DNA of 64,000 nt from Larus michahellis (GCF_964199755.1 NC_133903.1:54876739-54940738); one strand, 5' to 3'; shown: positions 1-13,499, counted from the first letter of the stretch. Notes: a model not told the origin generated them from the letters alone. Numbers and translations: made by a program.

Positions 1-3000
1 ATTAAGGGGGAGAAAGAGGGGAAAAAAACCAACCCTACATGAAACCTGAGTTGCACATCAAACCCTGCAAAAGGGATTTGAATATGGTCAATTTATATTC
101 ATTACTTACGTCTTCATGTAAGCGAAAGGTGTATCGAAGTGGAATTTTGCAATCCTGGCCCATCCTCGGGTGGACAGAGCTGGGTGCTCGGTTCAGTTTT
201 GATCTCCTCTGTCCAAACAGATGCGTGGCTGGATCTGGAGGTTGGTAAGGAAGCTTGTAAATCCTCACTTCCAGCCTTTCTCTGGGTGCCAACAACCGCG
301 CGTCCCCCCCGTGCGCTGTCTGGTGGGGTGCTGCCGCCCGGCTCCTGCCACACTGGTGTTTGTGGCAGAGCAGCATCGGGGCCAGGGGCGCAAACCCTGC
401 TGCTGGTCACCACCGCTGCCAGATCTCTGCTCCCTCCCCTCGCCCCGGCCCAGCTCATGGGGGTGAGCACGGGACTCGCCTGTGAAACCTCCTTCCGGAT
501 TATTTTTTTTTGCCAACATTTTTACTGGCAAATACAGATTTCCAATAGAAGCCCTTGTGTCCTGAGAGTACCAGGATAAAAACGCCTCCTCTTTGCTGCC
601 CTACAGCAGGGAGCCGGCTCGCTCGTCACTCCTCAACCTGCAGAGGAGGTTTGTAATCGTTTTAGTGGAGAAAACATTTGGAGGATTTGGGGCTGTAATG
701 AAGGACTCCGTTTCCATAGCGTGTGCCAGGCATCGTTAGCACGGATGCTCCTGTGACTTTCGCCAAATGAATCGTTCTGGAGCACGAGCCGCGCGGCCAG
801 GAAAGGGCAGCTGCAGTCAGCAAGGGAAGCTTCCACGTGAATCCGGAGAGTCTCCTTTCTTCTGAGCACTTGAAAGACCAAACCTAAATCTACTTGACAG
901 CTTCTTCTGTAGGGGCACATACGGCACAGAAACATTTGATCTCTCAGTCAGCTAAAGAACAAACTTGAAAACAATGTAAACTGGTGATTGTAAGATACTC
1001 TTAGGAGACAAAAGAATTTACACGTGTGCCATGCCCGACTTCGGGAGAGCCGTTCTCTGCACCGGGGTCCTGTGCCTGCGAGCCCGGCGCTTCGCTGGGC
1101 AGGGTCGGGGCTCGGAGGTTTTCCTTGCCGTTGGTCGCAAAGCACTAAACCAGAAAGCTGGGATTAGTGGGGAGGGGGGGAAACAATTTGGCCGCTCTAA
1201 TTTGCCTTTTAAGCGTTGCGTGAACAAGTGACCCCATAGTTTATGGTTGGCCTCTTTCTAAAGCAGGTCAGTCCTGAGTTCCTCCTAATGGAACCGCGGG
1301 CGCTTTTCAGTCAAACTCTGTGTATTAAAAACTGCTCTCTTGCCCAGAACGGTGCTGAGGGCTCGGTGGCAGCACGCAGCTCTGCTCTCCTGGGGCTGCC
1401 GGCTTTTGTCAGCATCTTCAGAACGAGATGCAAAGCTTCCTGCGCTCTCGTCGCTTTCTCTCAGCCACAGTTCCTCCAACTGTTCCTACAAGTGCTGCAA
1501 AGTGGGGCCCAAACTGTTCCCTCCTGTCAATACCCTTCCCTGGGGCAAATAATCTGTGCCTTGCCCGTTCAGCTCGTGGGATTTGGAGCCTTGCACGGGA
1601 GAGGGAGACGGCTGCAGGCAAGAGATTGCTCTTGGGGACGCCCGGGAGGATTTGTCCGCTGAGTCGCTGAGCGGGACGTAGCTCTCGGCGGCTGCCTGGG
1701 TGCCAGCAAGTCTCTGATTACACAGCAAATGAGGGAAAAGTGGCTGGTGGTTAAGGATAACTGGTACGGCTGTGAACAGGGGAGACTTCCGCTCTACGCA
1801 CCGAGGTTCAGTTCGTCATAATTTTCTCAGGAAATTCACTTTTACCCCTGGGGCTGTATTATAGCGGATTCCTTCCAAGGCAGTGACTGTGCGCAACACC
1901 AGAGAAACAGGGTCAGCCCGTACGGCGCTTCATGGGCCACGTTTGCCAAAGACGTGGCGACGGAGGTGTTTGCAGGGACTCAGCCCCTCTGCGCAGATGG
2001 GTATTTGCATGAAAAATTACTCCTGCTCTTTCTTTGCTTCTCTTCAGGCTAAAGCTATAGACTCCTGTCCCGGAGGAACCCGATTAGATCCAGATGTCTC
2101 GCGAGTCGTATGCGTTTTAATTTTTACCCCGAGTTTACGTAATGCGATATCTGATTTCTGCACGCAGTTTCCACTGCACAAAAATGAAAACACATCACAA
2201 GAGCTCACCGACAAGAGCGAGCGCAGCCGCGCACGGAGCGGAAATCAGCCCGGCCACCGAACTGCTGCTCGGCGATTTCTCCTCCCAGTTTGGTGGGTCT
2301 CGCAGACGTGCCGTTGCCAGAAGGCAAGTTGGCGGCCAGCAGTGGCCAGGGTGCACGGGACGGTGGTTTTACTCACTGGTGTCAGCGAGCACAGGCGCCA
2401 GAGGCTGAACCCTTGTGCGAGTGGCAGAAAAGCTCCGAACTCCTGTTCTTCTGTAGGATCTGCTGCTTCCACCCCTGGAAGATGGCCTGCTTCTCTCTAG
2501 ATGGCAGCATTGGTAAAGAGTCTCGGGCCAGTCTCCGATGGACCCAGGGTCTTGCTACACCTCACTGCGGCGTGATTTCATCTATCATCCGGGCGTTCAT
2601 TCGCAATTAAAAATTAGTGCATCTTTGAAGTCCTTAGTGCGCGCACAGGCGGCCAAGCTGTGCCCCAGGCGTTGTCCCCCGAGTGTATTGGCACAAAGCT
2701 GAAACCCAGCCTGGGAACCGAAAGTCACTTGGAGACTGGCTAAAACAACTCAGGAAAACGCTGCACCATGCTGGCTTTTGTGGGGTATTTCCATGTGATA
2801 AATCCGAAGTCCAATCCCCAGGTTTTCAGCATGCAGAGCTTTGGGCAAAATTGCCAGTTACCATTGAAAAAAAAATGTGTTCCTTCGGAGCGTGTGTTAT
2901 TCAGCATGTTTCCATCGCAGCGCTGACAGCTATGCCCAGGCTGGGGCGAGGAAAGTGGCTGCAAATGAAATAAGCCAATTATCAAATCAAATAAACCAAT

Positions 3001-4230
3001 TATCTTTTTTTTCCCCTCAACGGTTTCACACGCTGTCCAGGCATGCGGGACCGCCAGCACGTCCCCGTGTCTCTGGGCACTTTCTCCACCATCGGAAGAG
3101 CTGCCTCTCAGCCCTTCCCTTAGTATTCCCTCGCACCCCTCAGGAAGATCCCAGTAGCCATGAGCTGGGACCACGAGGATCAGGCTGGGGCGAAGGAGAG
3201 CGGGCGAAGGAGCAGTGTCGGGGAAACATGGCAAGAAGGAGATGGGATCAGGAGGTGGCGCTGAGGGGGAGGCGGGGGCAGTGGGGTGCTTAGATATGGA
3301 GACTGGAAGGTATAAAAGCTTCAAACCAGCGACAGATTTGGTTTTACTGCCTTTGTTGACACAGGTCGTGATGACGAGCCAGAATGAACAGAGGTAACGG
3401 CCCCATTCCCCATTATGGGAAATGGCTTTCTGTGCCAGCGCAGGACCTGCTGGTCCCAGCATCCCACCTGCACTTCAGTTCTGTAAACTCCTATTTTCCT
3501 CTGTGGCTAACCACTCAGATATACCCACACAGAGCTTGATTACAGGGAGCAAACTGAGTTTTAATTAGGATAAGGAATCTTAGTAAGGGGCAACAGCCCA
3601 GGTCCGAAATTCATCGTCACGTTCCGGGCTTGTGTAACAGAGTGTGAGAGGACCCAAAGCCGTAGCCATGAGGATGGATTCATACGGCATCTGAAGTTGT
3701 TATTAAAACATCCATCCTCCCATTTCTGATGGCACAGGTTGTAATTTGCATCATCTCGGTAAATGATCCCAGCGGAACGGCCCTCTGCGCACAGGAGCTG
3801 GGCACGGGTGATGTCTCCCGGCTCCAGGACAAAGCAGCAACGCCGTGCACCTCACCAGCGAAACTGCAGCAAAATCCTGCCTGTGGCGCATTTTATCTGC
3901 CATAATTTCAACCTTTCTGTCCATGCCTAGAAGTAGCCGGGATGAGATAAACATTAGAGGAGTTTGGCTGTATTTAACGGCTATGTTTAGTATCATGACA
4001 TTGCTTAGAAAGGCTTTGCACCGACTTCAACTCAATTCAGCTCCCTCGCCTCCTTATAAAAGCCATTCTGGAAGGAGAATTAAAAACCTCTCGCGCTCTG
4101 CTCCCTCGAGGGGGCTGTTGGGGTGACTTTTAGACGTGCAGCGGCTCCCAGCGTGGTGTACAGCTCCCTCGGGGTCATTCCTCCGCTCTCTCACGTCCCG
4201 CTGAACCTCCTCGCATCCACGGCAGGAAAA
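1..4230. other. Left flank, GC-moderate non-coding sequence
   Basis: No gene is recognisable here. Several open frames exist (the longest about 240 codons on the minus strand at 2740-3462, another about 205 codons on plus at 1883-2500). They are proline/serine/arginine-rich, overlap other open frames, and show no domain or family pattern, as expected for GC-rich non-coding DNA with few chance stops. A TATAAAAG string at 3311-3318 lies upstream of a short ATG frame ending at a GT, but nothing else supports a gene. Confidence 0.5.
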
Positions 4231-4234
4231 AAGG

Positions 4235-4257
4235 TAAAAAAAAAAAAAAAAAAAAAA
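4235..4257. repeat. Poly-A tract, 23 bp
   Basis: An uninterrupted A run sits between two copies of AAGGTAA. It is a simple homopolymer. No retrocopied gene is visible immediately upstream, so I do not call it the tail of a processed pseudogene. Confidence 0.8.
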
Positions 4258-4733
4258 GGTAAGTTGATGATGGAATAAATGGGCAAAGAAAGTCCTGTGT
4301 CACAGGAGTGAGTTTGCAAAGCTTTGAATCATTTGATTCCGTGTTTATCCACCGCTCCTGGGAGACGGGGGGAGCTGGGGGGAAGCGGAGGAGTTTAGGA
4401 AGTTCGCAAGCAGAGTGCTTGTGTTGTTTCTGGCACAAAATCACCAGTCATGTGTGTCCCTTCACAATGCCATTAACCTCCCGTGGTGAGGCCGGGAGAC
4501 CGTCAGAAATGACGAGCTGCAGCCCATCCATGAAGGATGACTTCAGCAGTTGTTCCCGACAGCAGCAAGGCTTGGACTGCCGGGAGGGGCCATGAGCAAG
4601 GTGGGGTAGGATCCAGTTATCCAGAATAAATCTGATAAATGTGGGTTAAAAAGCTGGAGACAGCCGCTAGTGAAATGGGAAACAGCTTTATCTCCCATCG
4701 GTGCTGAGAGCTGCGGGACGGCTCACTCGGAGG

Positions 4734-5078
4734 AATCACAGACTCATCTAGGCTGGAAGGGACCTTTAAGATCACCAAGTCCAACCATTAACCCGGCACT
4801 GCCCAAACCCCCACCACCTCGTGTCCCTCAGCACCGCGTCTGCCCGGCTTTTAAACCCCTCCAGGGATGGCGACTCCACCACTGCCCTGGGCAGCCTGGG
4901 CCAAGGCTTGACAACCCTTTCCGTGAAAATTTCTCCTAATATCCATCCTAAACCTCCCCTGGCGCAACTTGAGGCCGGTTCCTCTTGTCCTGTCACTTGT
5001 TACTTGGGAGAAGAGACCGACCCCCCCCCCCCCAGGCTACACCCTTCTTTCAGGGAGTTGTGGAGAGCAACCGAGTTG
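4734..5078 (-). mobile_element. CR1 LINE fragment, 5'-truncated (3' end of ORF2 plus 3' UTR)
   Basis: Read on the plus strand it begins AATCACAGACTCATCTAGGC, then GGAAGGGACC and AAGTCCAACC. This is the reverse complement of an avian CR1 3' terminus, so the element points left. It continues through the CTCCAGGGATGGCGACTCC and CCCTGGGCAGCCTGGGCC blocks typical of the ORF2 C-terminal region. It carries a 13-bp poly-C run at 5021-5033, where CR1 normally has a shorter C tract. The 5' side is truncated, as is usual for CR1, and the sequence changes abruptly near 5078. Confidence 0.9.
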
Positions 5079-5459
5079 TAGAGAGTAACGGACCGGGACA
5101 CTATGGCAACCCCTTAGTGTACCTGGCTCCCGTGACTCCTGTCGCTTGAAAACGATAACAATACGCCATCACTCCTGACAATGTATGGACCAAAGAGGGG
5201 GCTGAGACCAGAACTCCAAGATCTAACAAGTTCTGGGCTTGCGCAACTGATAGAAGGTGCCAGAATATCCCATTGTCCGAGTTGGGCCGGAGTGGAAAAA
5301 GTACCTGACGCAAGTCAATTATCTTGGGCCCTGTGAGTAGCGATTCCAGCGAGACCCTTCGAGCTCTCCTGGATGGCAGCGGGCTGTGGCCGACACCTCC
5401 CCTGAGTCCGGACACCGCTCAGGCTGACGCCTCGAGGATCAAAAGGCCAGGGCGAGTTG
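5072..5459. mobile_element. Candidate solo LTR (unclassified)
   Basis: The 374-bp block at 5079-5452 is flanked on both sides by CGAGTTG (5072-5078 and 5453-5459), which would fit a target-site duplication. It separates CR1 sequence on the left from unrelated AT-rich sequence on the right. Its composition differs from both neighbours, and the segment around 5335-5440 resembles the R-U5 part of avian endogenous retrovirus LTRs. The ends are not canonical TG...CA and no internal retroviral sequence is present, so this is a candidate only. A non-LTR repeat or chance direct repeats are alternatives. Confidence 0.35.
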
Positions 5460-6450
5460 ACCGGTCAATTATTGTATCAAATCATCTTGGAAATCCTTCA
5501 ATTGGTTAATAATGAAGTGCTGTTAAAATTCAACCCCTTAATCTGCTGCGAATCTTTAACAAATTTCCAATTGCTGCTAAATCGTAAGGGCGTCGAATAT
5601 TTCCACCCGCGCCACGGGCGCCGTGCGGCGCTGGGGCTGCTCTCCTCCGTGAGCGCGCCCCGGCGGAGGCGGATGGTGATTTGTGCTGCTGCGGATACAC
5701 CTTTGCTGCAGCAAATTGTTTTGATTTGAAAAAAACGGGGAGGGATTTTGAGAAAGCTAATCTTTCCGCTTCTGTTTCGTCAGGACAAACATTCTCATTG
5801 TTGTGCTTTTTATTTTGACTGAGCAAGTCGTTTATCGTCAATTGAAGCCATTTATTTTTTTACTTTTTTGCAAAGCAAAATTGCAAGCAAAAATGCGCTA
5901 CATGCACAGGGCTGTTAATTAGTATCTCGCCTGCAGTAGCAGGTGGGACAGGAGAGCTTCTGGCAACATTTCAAGCATTCACTGTTGATAACGTTTACGG
6001 CAGCATTAGCCATGTAAGACATTTCGTTTTTCTGCTTTCACAAAAAAAAAAAAAAGAAAAAGAAAGAAGAGATGGAATAGATCCATGCAAATTAAACAGC
6101 AGCAAAAACTAAACTAGACATTAGTGGTTTCAAATACCAGGCTGTACTGGTAAGCTCTCTATCATAGAGGGAATCAAAGTCAATTTTTAAGCAGCTATTG
6201 TATGTTCTGCTTTGAACTGATTATTGTAAATGTCTTATAAAAAGCAGCTGAGCTGCATTTTTCAATTTTATATACAGGCCTTGAAAACCCACTAAGTAGC
6301 TGAATGCCCCCGTGCGCGTATGTTAAACTTATTGTGCGGTGGAAAGAAGGTACAGAATATACCTCAGCTCGTATATAAATAACATACTACTAATTTATTC
6401 TGCCATTACCAAGTGGGTTGATGCTAAACAGCAGAGCCGCTGGGTGTTTC
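5460..6450. other. AT-rich non-coding block, possible conserved regulatory element
   Basis: There is no coding potential or recognisable repeat. The stretch contains many homeodomain-type TAAT/ATTA cores, CAATTG and TTAATTAG strings, and has none of the CR1 or simple-repeat decay seen around it, apart from an A run near 6043. Its texture resembles vertebrate conserved non-coding elements, but that is an impression from composition, not an alignment. Confidence 0.25.
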
Positions 6451-9400
6451 ACAGGAATTGTTTCTTAGATCCACGGAAGTGACACAGATTCCTCTCACAA
6501 TGCAGTAATTCCTGCAAAATTATGTATAACGGTTTTGTAGCTCAGTGCTTGCGTACTGGATCTCTCTTTCATCTTAACTTTTGGAGTTACTTCTCCTATC
6601 TTTTTTCCCCTTCTTTGTTTCCAGCTTTTCCTCCTCTTCAGTCTCCGTTGGAGTTTTCCAACTTGATGTCTTCTCCGGACATAGTATTTTTATGTCATTG
6701 TGTGGGAACACAAGATCAATATTTAACATAAACACCTGCAAGCCCTCCTCTGGTCCGTGCTTTCAGCATTGACTAAAATCCCCTTTGGGGACTCCAGCGC
6801 GGATGCCTGAGGAGCTACTGAACGACCAGGTGAGTCTGCAGAAAAGGCAGACACTGCGGTTTTTGTAACGTCCCTGGAAAGCGCCCAGGGGAGAAGAGCG
6901 AGACAGTGGCTCCTCTGGCTCACCGTGGCTGTGGTGGCTCCGTCTGGGCTGGCCGAGGCTGGCTGCGGGCCTGGGAGCATTGGCCATGCGCTGTCCTAGT
7001 AAAAGATGTTGTAATGTGTACGGCTGCGTTAAAGCAAAGACCATCTTCCGTAGCAACTGCAGTGTTTGTGGTAGCAATAGCACAGGGGACCACCTCACTC
7101 CCGCACTTTACAGCACCGCAGCAATTGTGGTATAAACACTTAGAAATGAATCACGCTGAGAAACGAAGGGAAAGAGGCTCATCAGTCACTGCAAACCTGA
7201 GCTGGAGGGATTAGACCGTGTCAGCTCCATGGCCACAAGCAGCCCTGCTGCAGGGCCCGGGTGAGCCAGCGTGGTCCCACGGGAGCAGCTCCGCACTCCC
7301 CCAGCTCAGAACCGGGGCAGAAACCCCTGGCGTGGATGCACCCGGGCACTCCGGCACCGCTGGGCAACTGGGAATATTTAACCCCGAGGCAGATGCAAGG
7401 ATGTCTGCGCTATGGTCATGGTCGTATTCCCCGACCTCCATCACTCCTGCCACTGCCTGGGGCAGTGGGACCCAGTACCAATGCAAACCCCAAAGATCTT
7501 CTTAAAAGTTAGTCTTGTTGTGAGACTCACCCCCCTCAAAACAATATTTAAAAGCATATGAAAAGTCCTTCAAAACCAAATTGTCTTTATTTTGACCCCA
7601 TTCTTTTTTTCCCATTAATAACGAGACATTCAAATACACATTATTTGAAATCTGCGTAGAGAGACCCTGAGTGATGGCCAAACAGAAGACGCTGGGATGG
7701 ATGCCAAAACCAGAGAGGATGTACCAGTGGTAGGAGAAGGAGATGACATAGGGAGGCGTAGGCTACCTTTTAAGATAATTTCCTTAGCAGTAAGAGGTTT
7801 TGCTAAGGGCTATTTGATGGAATTTGTGATACAACACTCTGGAAAACATCTCTAATTTTTATGTATTTAAAGCTCTGTAGATTTTCAGTTTCATTTACTC
7901 CATAGAAAGTCATATAAATGTAAAGAATGTTTTAATCAACATCTTTTAGCATAAATGATACGCTAGAAACATTACAAAACACTAAGTATTCAGTTACACC
8001 CCATGGTCCCATCGCTTTTATTCCCCATACAATGAAATGTATGAGTACTAAAGCAGTCCGAGAGGTAAAGGTTAAATTATGGATATGTATTCAGCGTTTT
8101 AAAAGTCTAAGAAGCTGTCAAGCTCTGTAGTCCCTTTTACATGAAAGGCTTGTCAGCACGTGTTGCTGAGATCGGTGGGAGATCTGCGCTGGCAACCCAG
8201 AGGAGACAAGCAGACGTGTCATGAGCTGAAAGGATAAAGAAGAATAGAAGTGGTAGTGGTCTATAAAACCAATATAACTTGTATTTGTTCCTTTGGCATT
8301 GCGATACCACTCCAAAACAGAGGCCAACTGTTAACAGAGGCAAAGCCAACTTCATCTTTTGCAGGCTGACAAATGGTCATGTAAGTTACCAAATAACCCA
8401 AGACCTCAGGATTAAACTTCTCCAATTGTTTTCACATGATGCAACTTTAAATCTCTCTTTTGAACAGTATTAAATTTCCTTTCATTCCCATAAACTTCAG
8501 AAAAAGTTGACTGCTCTCACATTTCAGACTGTGACCCAGCTAACTTGCACTTTTCCCCTCTGCTAGTCTGGAGAACAGAATAATGAAATTCAGACAAGAG
8601 TGACCAAATGTTGCTCCGTAGAACTTTCCTTTTACAAAACAGATGAATACTCCTGGGCTCCAAAACACTGCAGGGAACAAAACTTTCAAACCTTATGGAA
8701 ATAAAATGGTAAGCCTATGCAGTGACTTCATCTCCTTTATCAGATCAGAGACGTTTTCACTGGAATCGAAATGGATTTAAAAAAACCCTCTAAATAGAGC
8801 AAAGGAATTAAAAAATCCCACTGAAGCCATTATTGAAATACTGCTTTATTTAAGAAGATCCACACCCATGTGAGTGAAAGCTAAATTTCACAGAGCTAGA
8901 GAGGGGAAAAAAACCTCCGTCATCCTCATAATTTACATAATTCTTCCTGCAGATAGAGGTGTGCTTTTATAAGAGCCAGGAAAAGAAATGTTTTAGCTTT
9001 TGTGCTTGTGATTTAAAAGACAATAAGCAAATGTATTGTGTACTCCGGTTTGGACAAAGGGCTATAGAAAATGACCACAGACACCCTGTGCGGAGGTTCA
9101 GTTGCTGCAAGGTCTGGAATTTCTCCCTGGAGGTGCTGAGCACTCTCGGATCTCACAGAAACCCGACCAAGTTAGTCCACTCAGCATCTTGCCAGATGAG
9201 GCCCTATATTTATATAACGAGAAATACCCACTGTGCTGCAGATTTGCTGCTGGTGTGAGTGGAATTGCATTCACTTAAGCCCATTGCAAATTTAGCCACT
9301 AGAGTCAAAATAAAAGGAGCCAAAATATATAAATCCAGCAGACGAAGTTTATGGGGGAACTAAACCAAACATTCAACATCAAGATTTAGTGCAGCCAAAT

Positions 9401-12400
9401 TGTTATAACCAAACGGGGTACCTTACATCATTTTGTGTCCTAGGGGCATAGTCTCCATTTTAGTGGCGTGCTAAACTCACGCTGATATCAATAAAAGTTT
9501 TACATGCAAAATGAGTGGAAAATACGAGATGTTAGATAGTACGATACAAGTCTATAAACCTGATACCTAAACTTCGCTATCGTGGCTTTGCCAAGCCCCT
9601 GCTAACTTCCATGCAAATTCCACTGATGGATCTCTAGTCCAGTTTGTCTTAATTGAAAGTCTTAAAGGTGAACTGAAATGTTGTTGGAATAAAAACCTGT
9701 TTAAGATGCCAAATCCCTAACAAAATCCCTGTGTAGACTTAGAAGTAAATAAATTGTAAAGGCAAATGTACAGGCCTTCTTATTAACCTGTCAAACCGTG
9801 AATTCTGCAATCTCTTTTTCTCCTGCAAAAATTGTGACAGTCGTCGTCTTCTAATGACTGAAGTATTTTTACTGCTTTGCATGGCTGGCAACAAAGATGA
9901 TATTGTTTAGGAAGGTGGTGAAATCTCCCTTGTTCATGCTGCTGACTGCCACTGCCACTTGCCCCACTGCAAGTTGGGCTGGGGCTACCTGCAAATGGGG
10001 TGAAGACAGGGACTAAGACAGTTGAGGGTAATATCAGTTATTTTCCACGCCTCACTAACCTTCTCCTTGAATCAGATTTTTGAGGATTGGGCTAATTGAT
10101 TCCTTTTAGAAAAAGCAAACAAACTCTGCAAGAGGACTCACGGCTCCTTTGAAGTTAATGAGGAGTTTCACCTGAAATTTCCCAAGATATTTTGCAAAAG
10201 TACAACCTGGTCACGCCTGAACTAAGCTGTAAATCCATTGCCTTCTTTTTTCAAGACTCACTTCTGGGGCTAATGAGAAAGTCAGAGATAAAACAATTGC
10301 AAGTCTTTCCTCCCAAAGGGTAACTACAAAGCTCAGCATCTGAAGTGTAAATAACCAGCCTGTGTGACACTTTGGAAGCGGCGCTCTCACACGCTTCTCC
10401 CATTGCCTGTCCTGCTCGGTACCACGTCTGGTTGTTAAATTCACACTGTGAAAGTGCCTGGCACAATGGATATCAAATGTAATGAAATGCTGGGGTGCCA
10501 CCACACGGTTACAAAAAGAAAATAATAATAACAACAACAAAAATAATGCATAATAAGTGTGCCAATATTTGCATATGTTATTAAGTAGTTGCTGGTGCTT
10601 GTGTCCCATTCTATCACCCTCGTTTTTCCAGAAGGGTACCATTACATGTTATGGAGGTATGTAATTCAAGGATATAAAGAACAGAGTCCTTCTGCTAGAT
10701 ATATAAAATTCCAGTGTAATACACATATGAAAGGGAGAGAATTGTGGTCTATTTCAAGGCTTTTCCTTTTATCTTTTCCACAGTCTCCTGCCAATTTTCA
10801 AAGCACTCCCAGATCACAGACCGTACTGGATTATCTGAACAAGATCGTGCTGCACCTCCTGATACTCCCTCTGTCATTCCCCAAGGCTACAACCTGTCCT
10901 CTGACCCCTGACGGTGCTCTCTTCCCGCCGCTTCCTACGGAGAGCCCATCCTTTGCTTTCCTCTTCAGGCAAAGAAAGAATTTCAGCCTGAGCAGGAGAC
11001 AGAGTGGTTGCAAAGACCGGCACAAACGCACTACTCATAGGCCCGACCTGTTGCCTTCAAAATAAAGAGGCCCGCGGCAGGGGATGCGTATCCCACTACC
11101 TATGGACAAACCTTGAGCTACTCCCTGAGGTCTGCAGTGAAAGGCACGTCAGGAAACATGCTGACAAGGACCGGCGCTGGATGTAACCCTTAACTAAAAC
11201 AACGCGTCAAGCACAAGCCATTACCTCCCTGGCTCTGGTGTCTTACTCCTGCTGAAAACACAAACGCTGAAACCAGTCTTAATTGCTTAATAGTGTTCTG
11301 TCATGATCACCAGGTTTATCAATCATCTTCTCATGCAATTATGAACAAAAGGGAAAGCTTTTGCTACATGATCGTATAAAGTAAAATTTTTCACATGCAC
11401 GTCGGCCAGTATCTGTATTTCTTAAACTGTCTGCAACAGACTTTTACAAGACATATAACTTGCTGGAAAAAATCGCAAAGCACAATATATGTCTTTCTTG
11501 TACGTGTCTATTCTCCACCCAGTGGATGATTTTTTTTTTAGAGAATTCAGAAAATTTACTCATATCTCCTGTTCCTTTTAAAGAAACATGTTATTATTTG
11601 TACTGCACTTGCTCGTGAAAACTCATCTAGAAAAAGAAGGATGCACCAAGCGAGACAACATCTTCACGTAAGTTAGACAGAATTCCTATCCTAAAGAATC
11701 GACAGTGTAAGATACATGTAAATCCCCAACCTTTAAAAAGTACCCGCAATTGTTTTTTTCCACATTATGTCAGCATTTAAAAATCAGCGGTGAAATCAGA
11801 TTTACACGTCGTCTTTCCATGGATGCACAGATTCTAGGAATCCATGGGCAGTTCCAACCTCACCTCCAGGTTCCATTCGGGAAGCCTTAACACATTGGTG
11901 TAATCCTCGTTGAAATTCAAATGGGTAAAGGATGATTGATATGGCCTCAAACGGCTGAATGAAAAAAATCTGGTATGGATTAATAGGAGTAGTAGTGAAA
12001 GATGGAAAGGAAAACAAGGATTCTTTTATAATGTGACATGATACTTAAGAACACACATTGTCAGTAACTACAAATGTGTAATGTTTCTCTTCTATTTTGC
12101 TGTACTTCTGACACTATTCTCTTACAATATTTTGCTTATCACCCTCTTGTGAGGTTTATTGTACTTACAAATCATTCCCAGACAGTCAGCTTCTTTGCTA
12201 TCTTTTCATTAAAAAAAAAAAGAATAAAAAAGTTTTGTGTGTAATACATTTTCCCTGCGGGAACTAATTCCACAAAGATATTGACTACAAGCCTTTCGTT
12301 GTTTTAAAGTATGTAGACATGCATCAAACAGTGGATTCTTCTCCCCAGAGTCACCTTCTGGAGCTTTATCTGTGCATTACATCTCTGAAGCATCCTGCAA

Positions 12401-12900
12401 TCCATGTAGGAGAAACTCTCTCTAATTTGTCCTCCCAAGCCAGTGCTTATTCCTTACCTCGACTACTTTTTGCCGTCAAATCGTTATGAATACTCTGTGC
12501 TATTCATTTTATGGTGTTTAGGGCTGCATCCACCCTAGTTCCTTTGTTCAATTTTTAGTTCTTCCACTGTGGTATGACAGACTGCAGCATGTTAAAGAAA
12601 AAATAGAGAGAATATTTGTATTGATTTCAAAATGCTGCAGATTGAGAGCAGATGTACCATCTATTCCCCAAACGTATGTTTTAACTTTCATTTATGTGCT
12701 GTGCTGAACAGTCTTCAAGCCAGGAAGTGATTTATATTTGCTAATTGCATGCACTTTGGTAGATCTGCAGCTAAAAATAAGTGGTTTGTTTTTTAATTAT
12801 AAATGATTTATCCTTTCACACTGCATGTATCTAACACTTAGAAGCTAACTGAAAACTTGGGGAATCTGCATTTAGTTTCCCCATCTGCCATCGACTTCTT
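6450..12900. other. Non-coding flank without recognised genes or repeats
   Basis: AT-rich sequence with only short chance open frames. The patch at 7200-7510 is GC-richer and open in several frames at once, which argues against coding. A degenerate copy of the amniote CATTGAAGTCAATGGGA-type motif occurs at 10144-10167. No CR1 tail, RNA gene or CpG island is visible. Confidence 0.5.
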
Positions 12901-13499
12901 TTGTACCCTTAGGTACCCGCCGTGGGCTATCCCAGTGCCCAGCTCAGAGGTATCTGGACCTCAGGGACATCCTGCTTCATTACACAATGAAGAGATTAAG
13001 GAAACACTTTTGCTTTATGGCTAAACAAGTCCAACGGCAGGTTGCTGCCAAAAGCAGCGGTTCAGCTGCTCCTACCCCACTCCTGAACACCCCGGAACAC
13101 TCTCCTTTGGTGGATCTGACACCCCGGCAGCTGTGGGGGGAGCTGACCCAGCTGGCTGATCTGGAGGAACACCGCTCTTCTTTTCTCTCATCAGAGGGTC
13201 AGTTTTCCACAGGACCAGTTGGCTGAATGGACTTGCCTGGCTGAACATACAGGAAACAAAAGAGATTTTTTTTTTATTGCGGGCAGCTTGCTGTTAGATC
13301 AGCTGAGAAGTAACTTGAAATGTCACCTTAGAGGGTCAGGGCAGGCAAGTCTGGGCTGGTGCTGCAGAAATCCTATCCCAGCTGTACGGCATGACCTTCT
13401 CACTGGCATTAGCTCTAGTACTCCTGCATCTAGATGACAAATGTCAGAACCCTGAGGGCACTCATAGCTCTTAATGACTGATCAACTTCATCTGGAGCC

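Noticed and set aside
1883..2500. 205-codon open frame on the plus strand
   Set aside because: Arginine/serine-rich without family pattern, and several other frames are open in the same stretch, typical of non-coding GC-rich sequence.
2740..3462. 240-codon open frame on the minus strand, the longest in the window
   Set aside because: No recognisable domain; composition follows GC-rich DNA, it overlaps open frames on the other strand, contains a duplicated simple segment, and has no promoter or splice context.
4235..4257. Poly-A tract as tail of a processed pseudogene
   Set aside because: No gene-like sequence immediately upstream and no clear long target-site duplication, only AAGGTAA on both sides.
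7211..7512. Three overlapping open frames in a GC-rich patch
   Set aside because: Simultaneous openness on both strands reflects low stop density, not selection; no splice or family signal.
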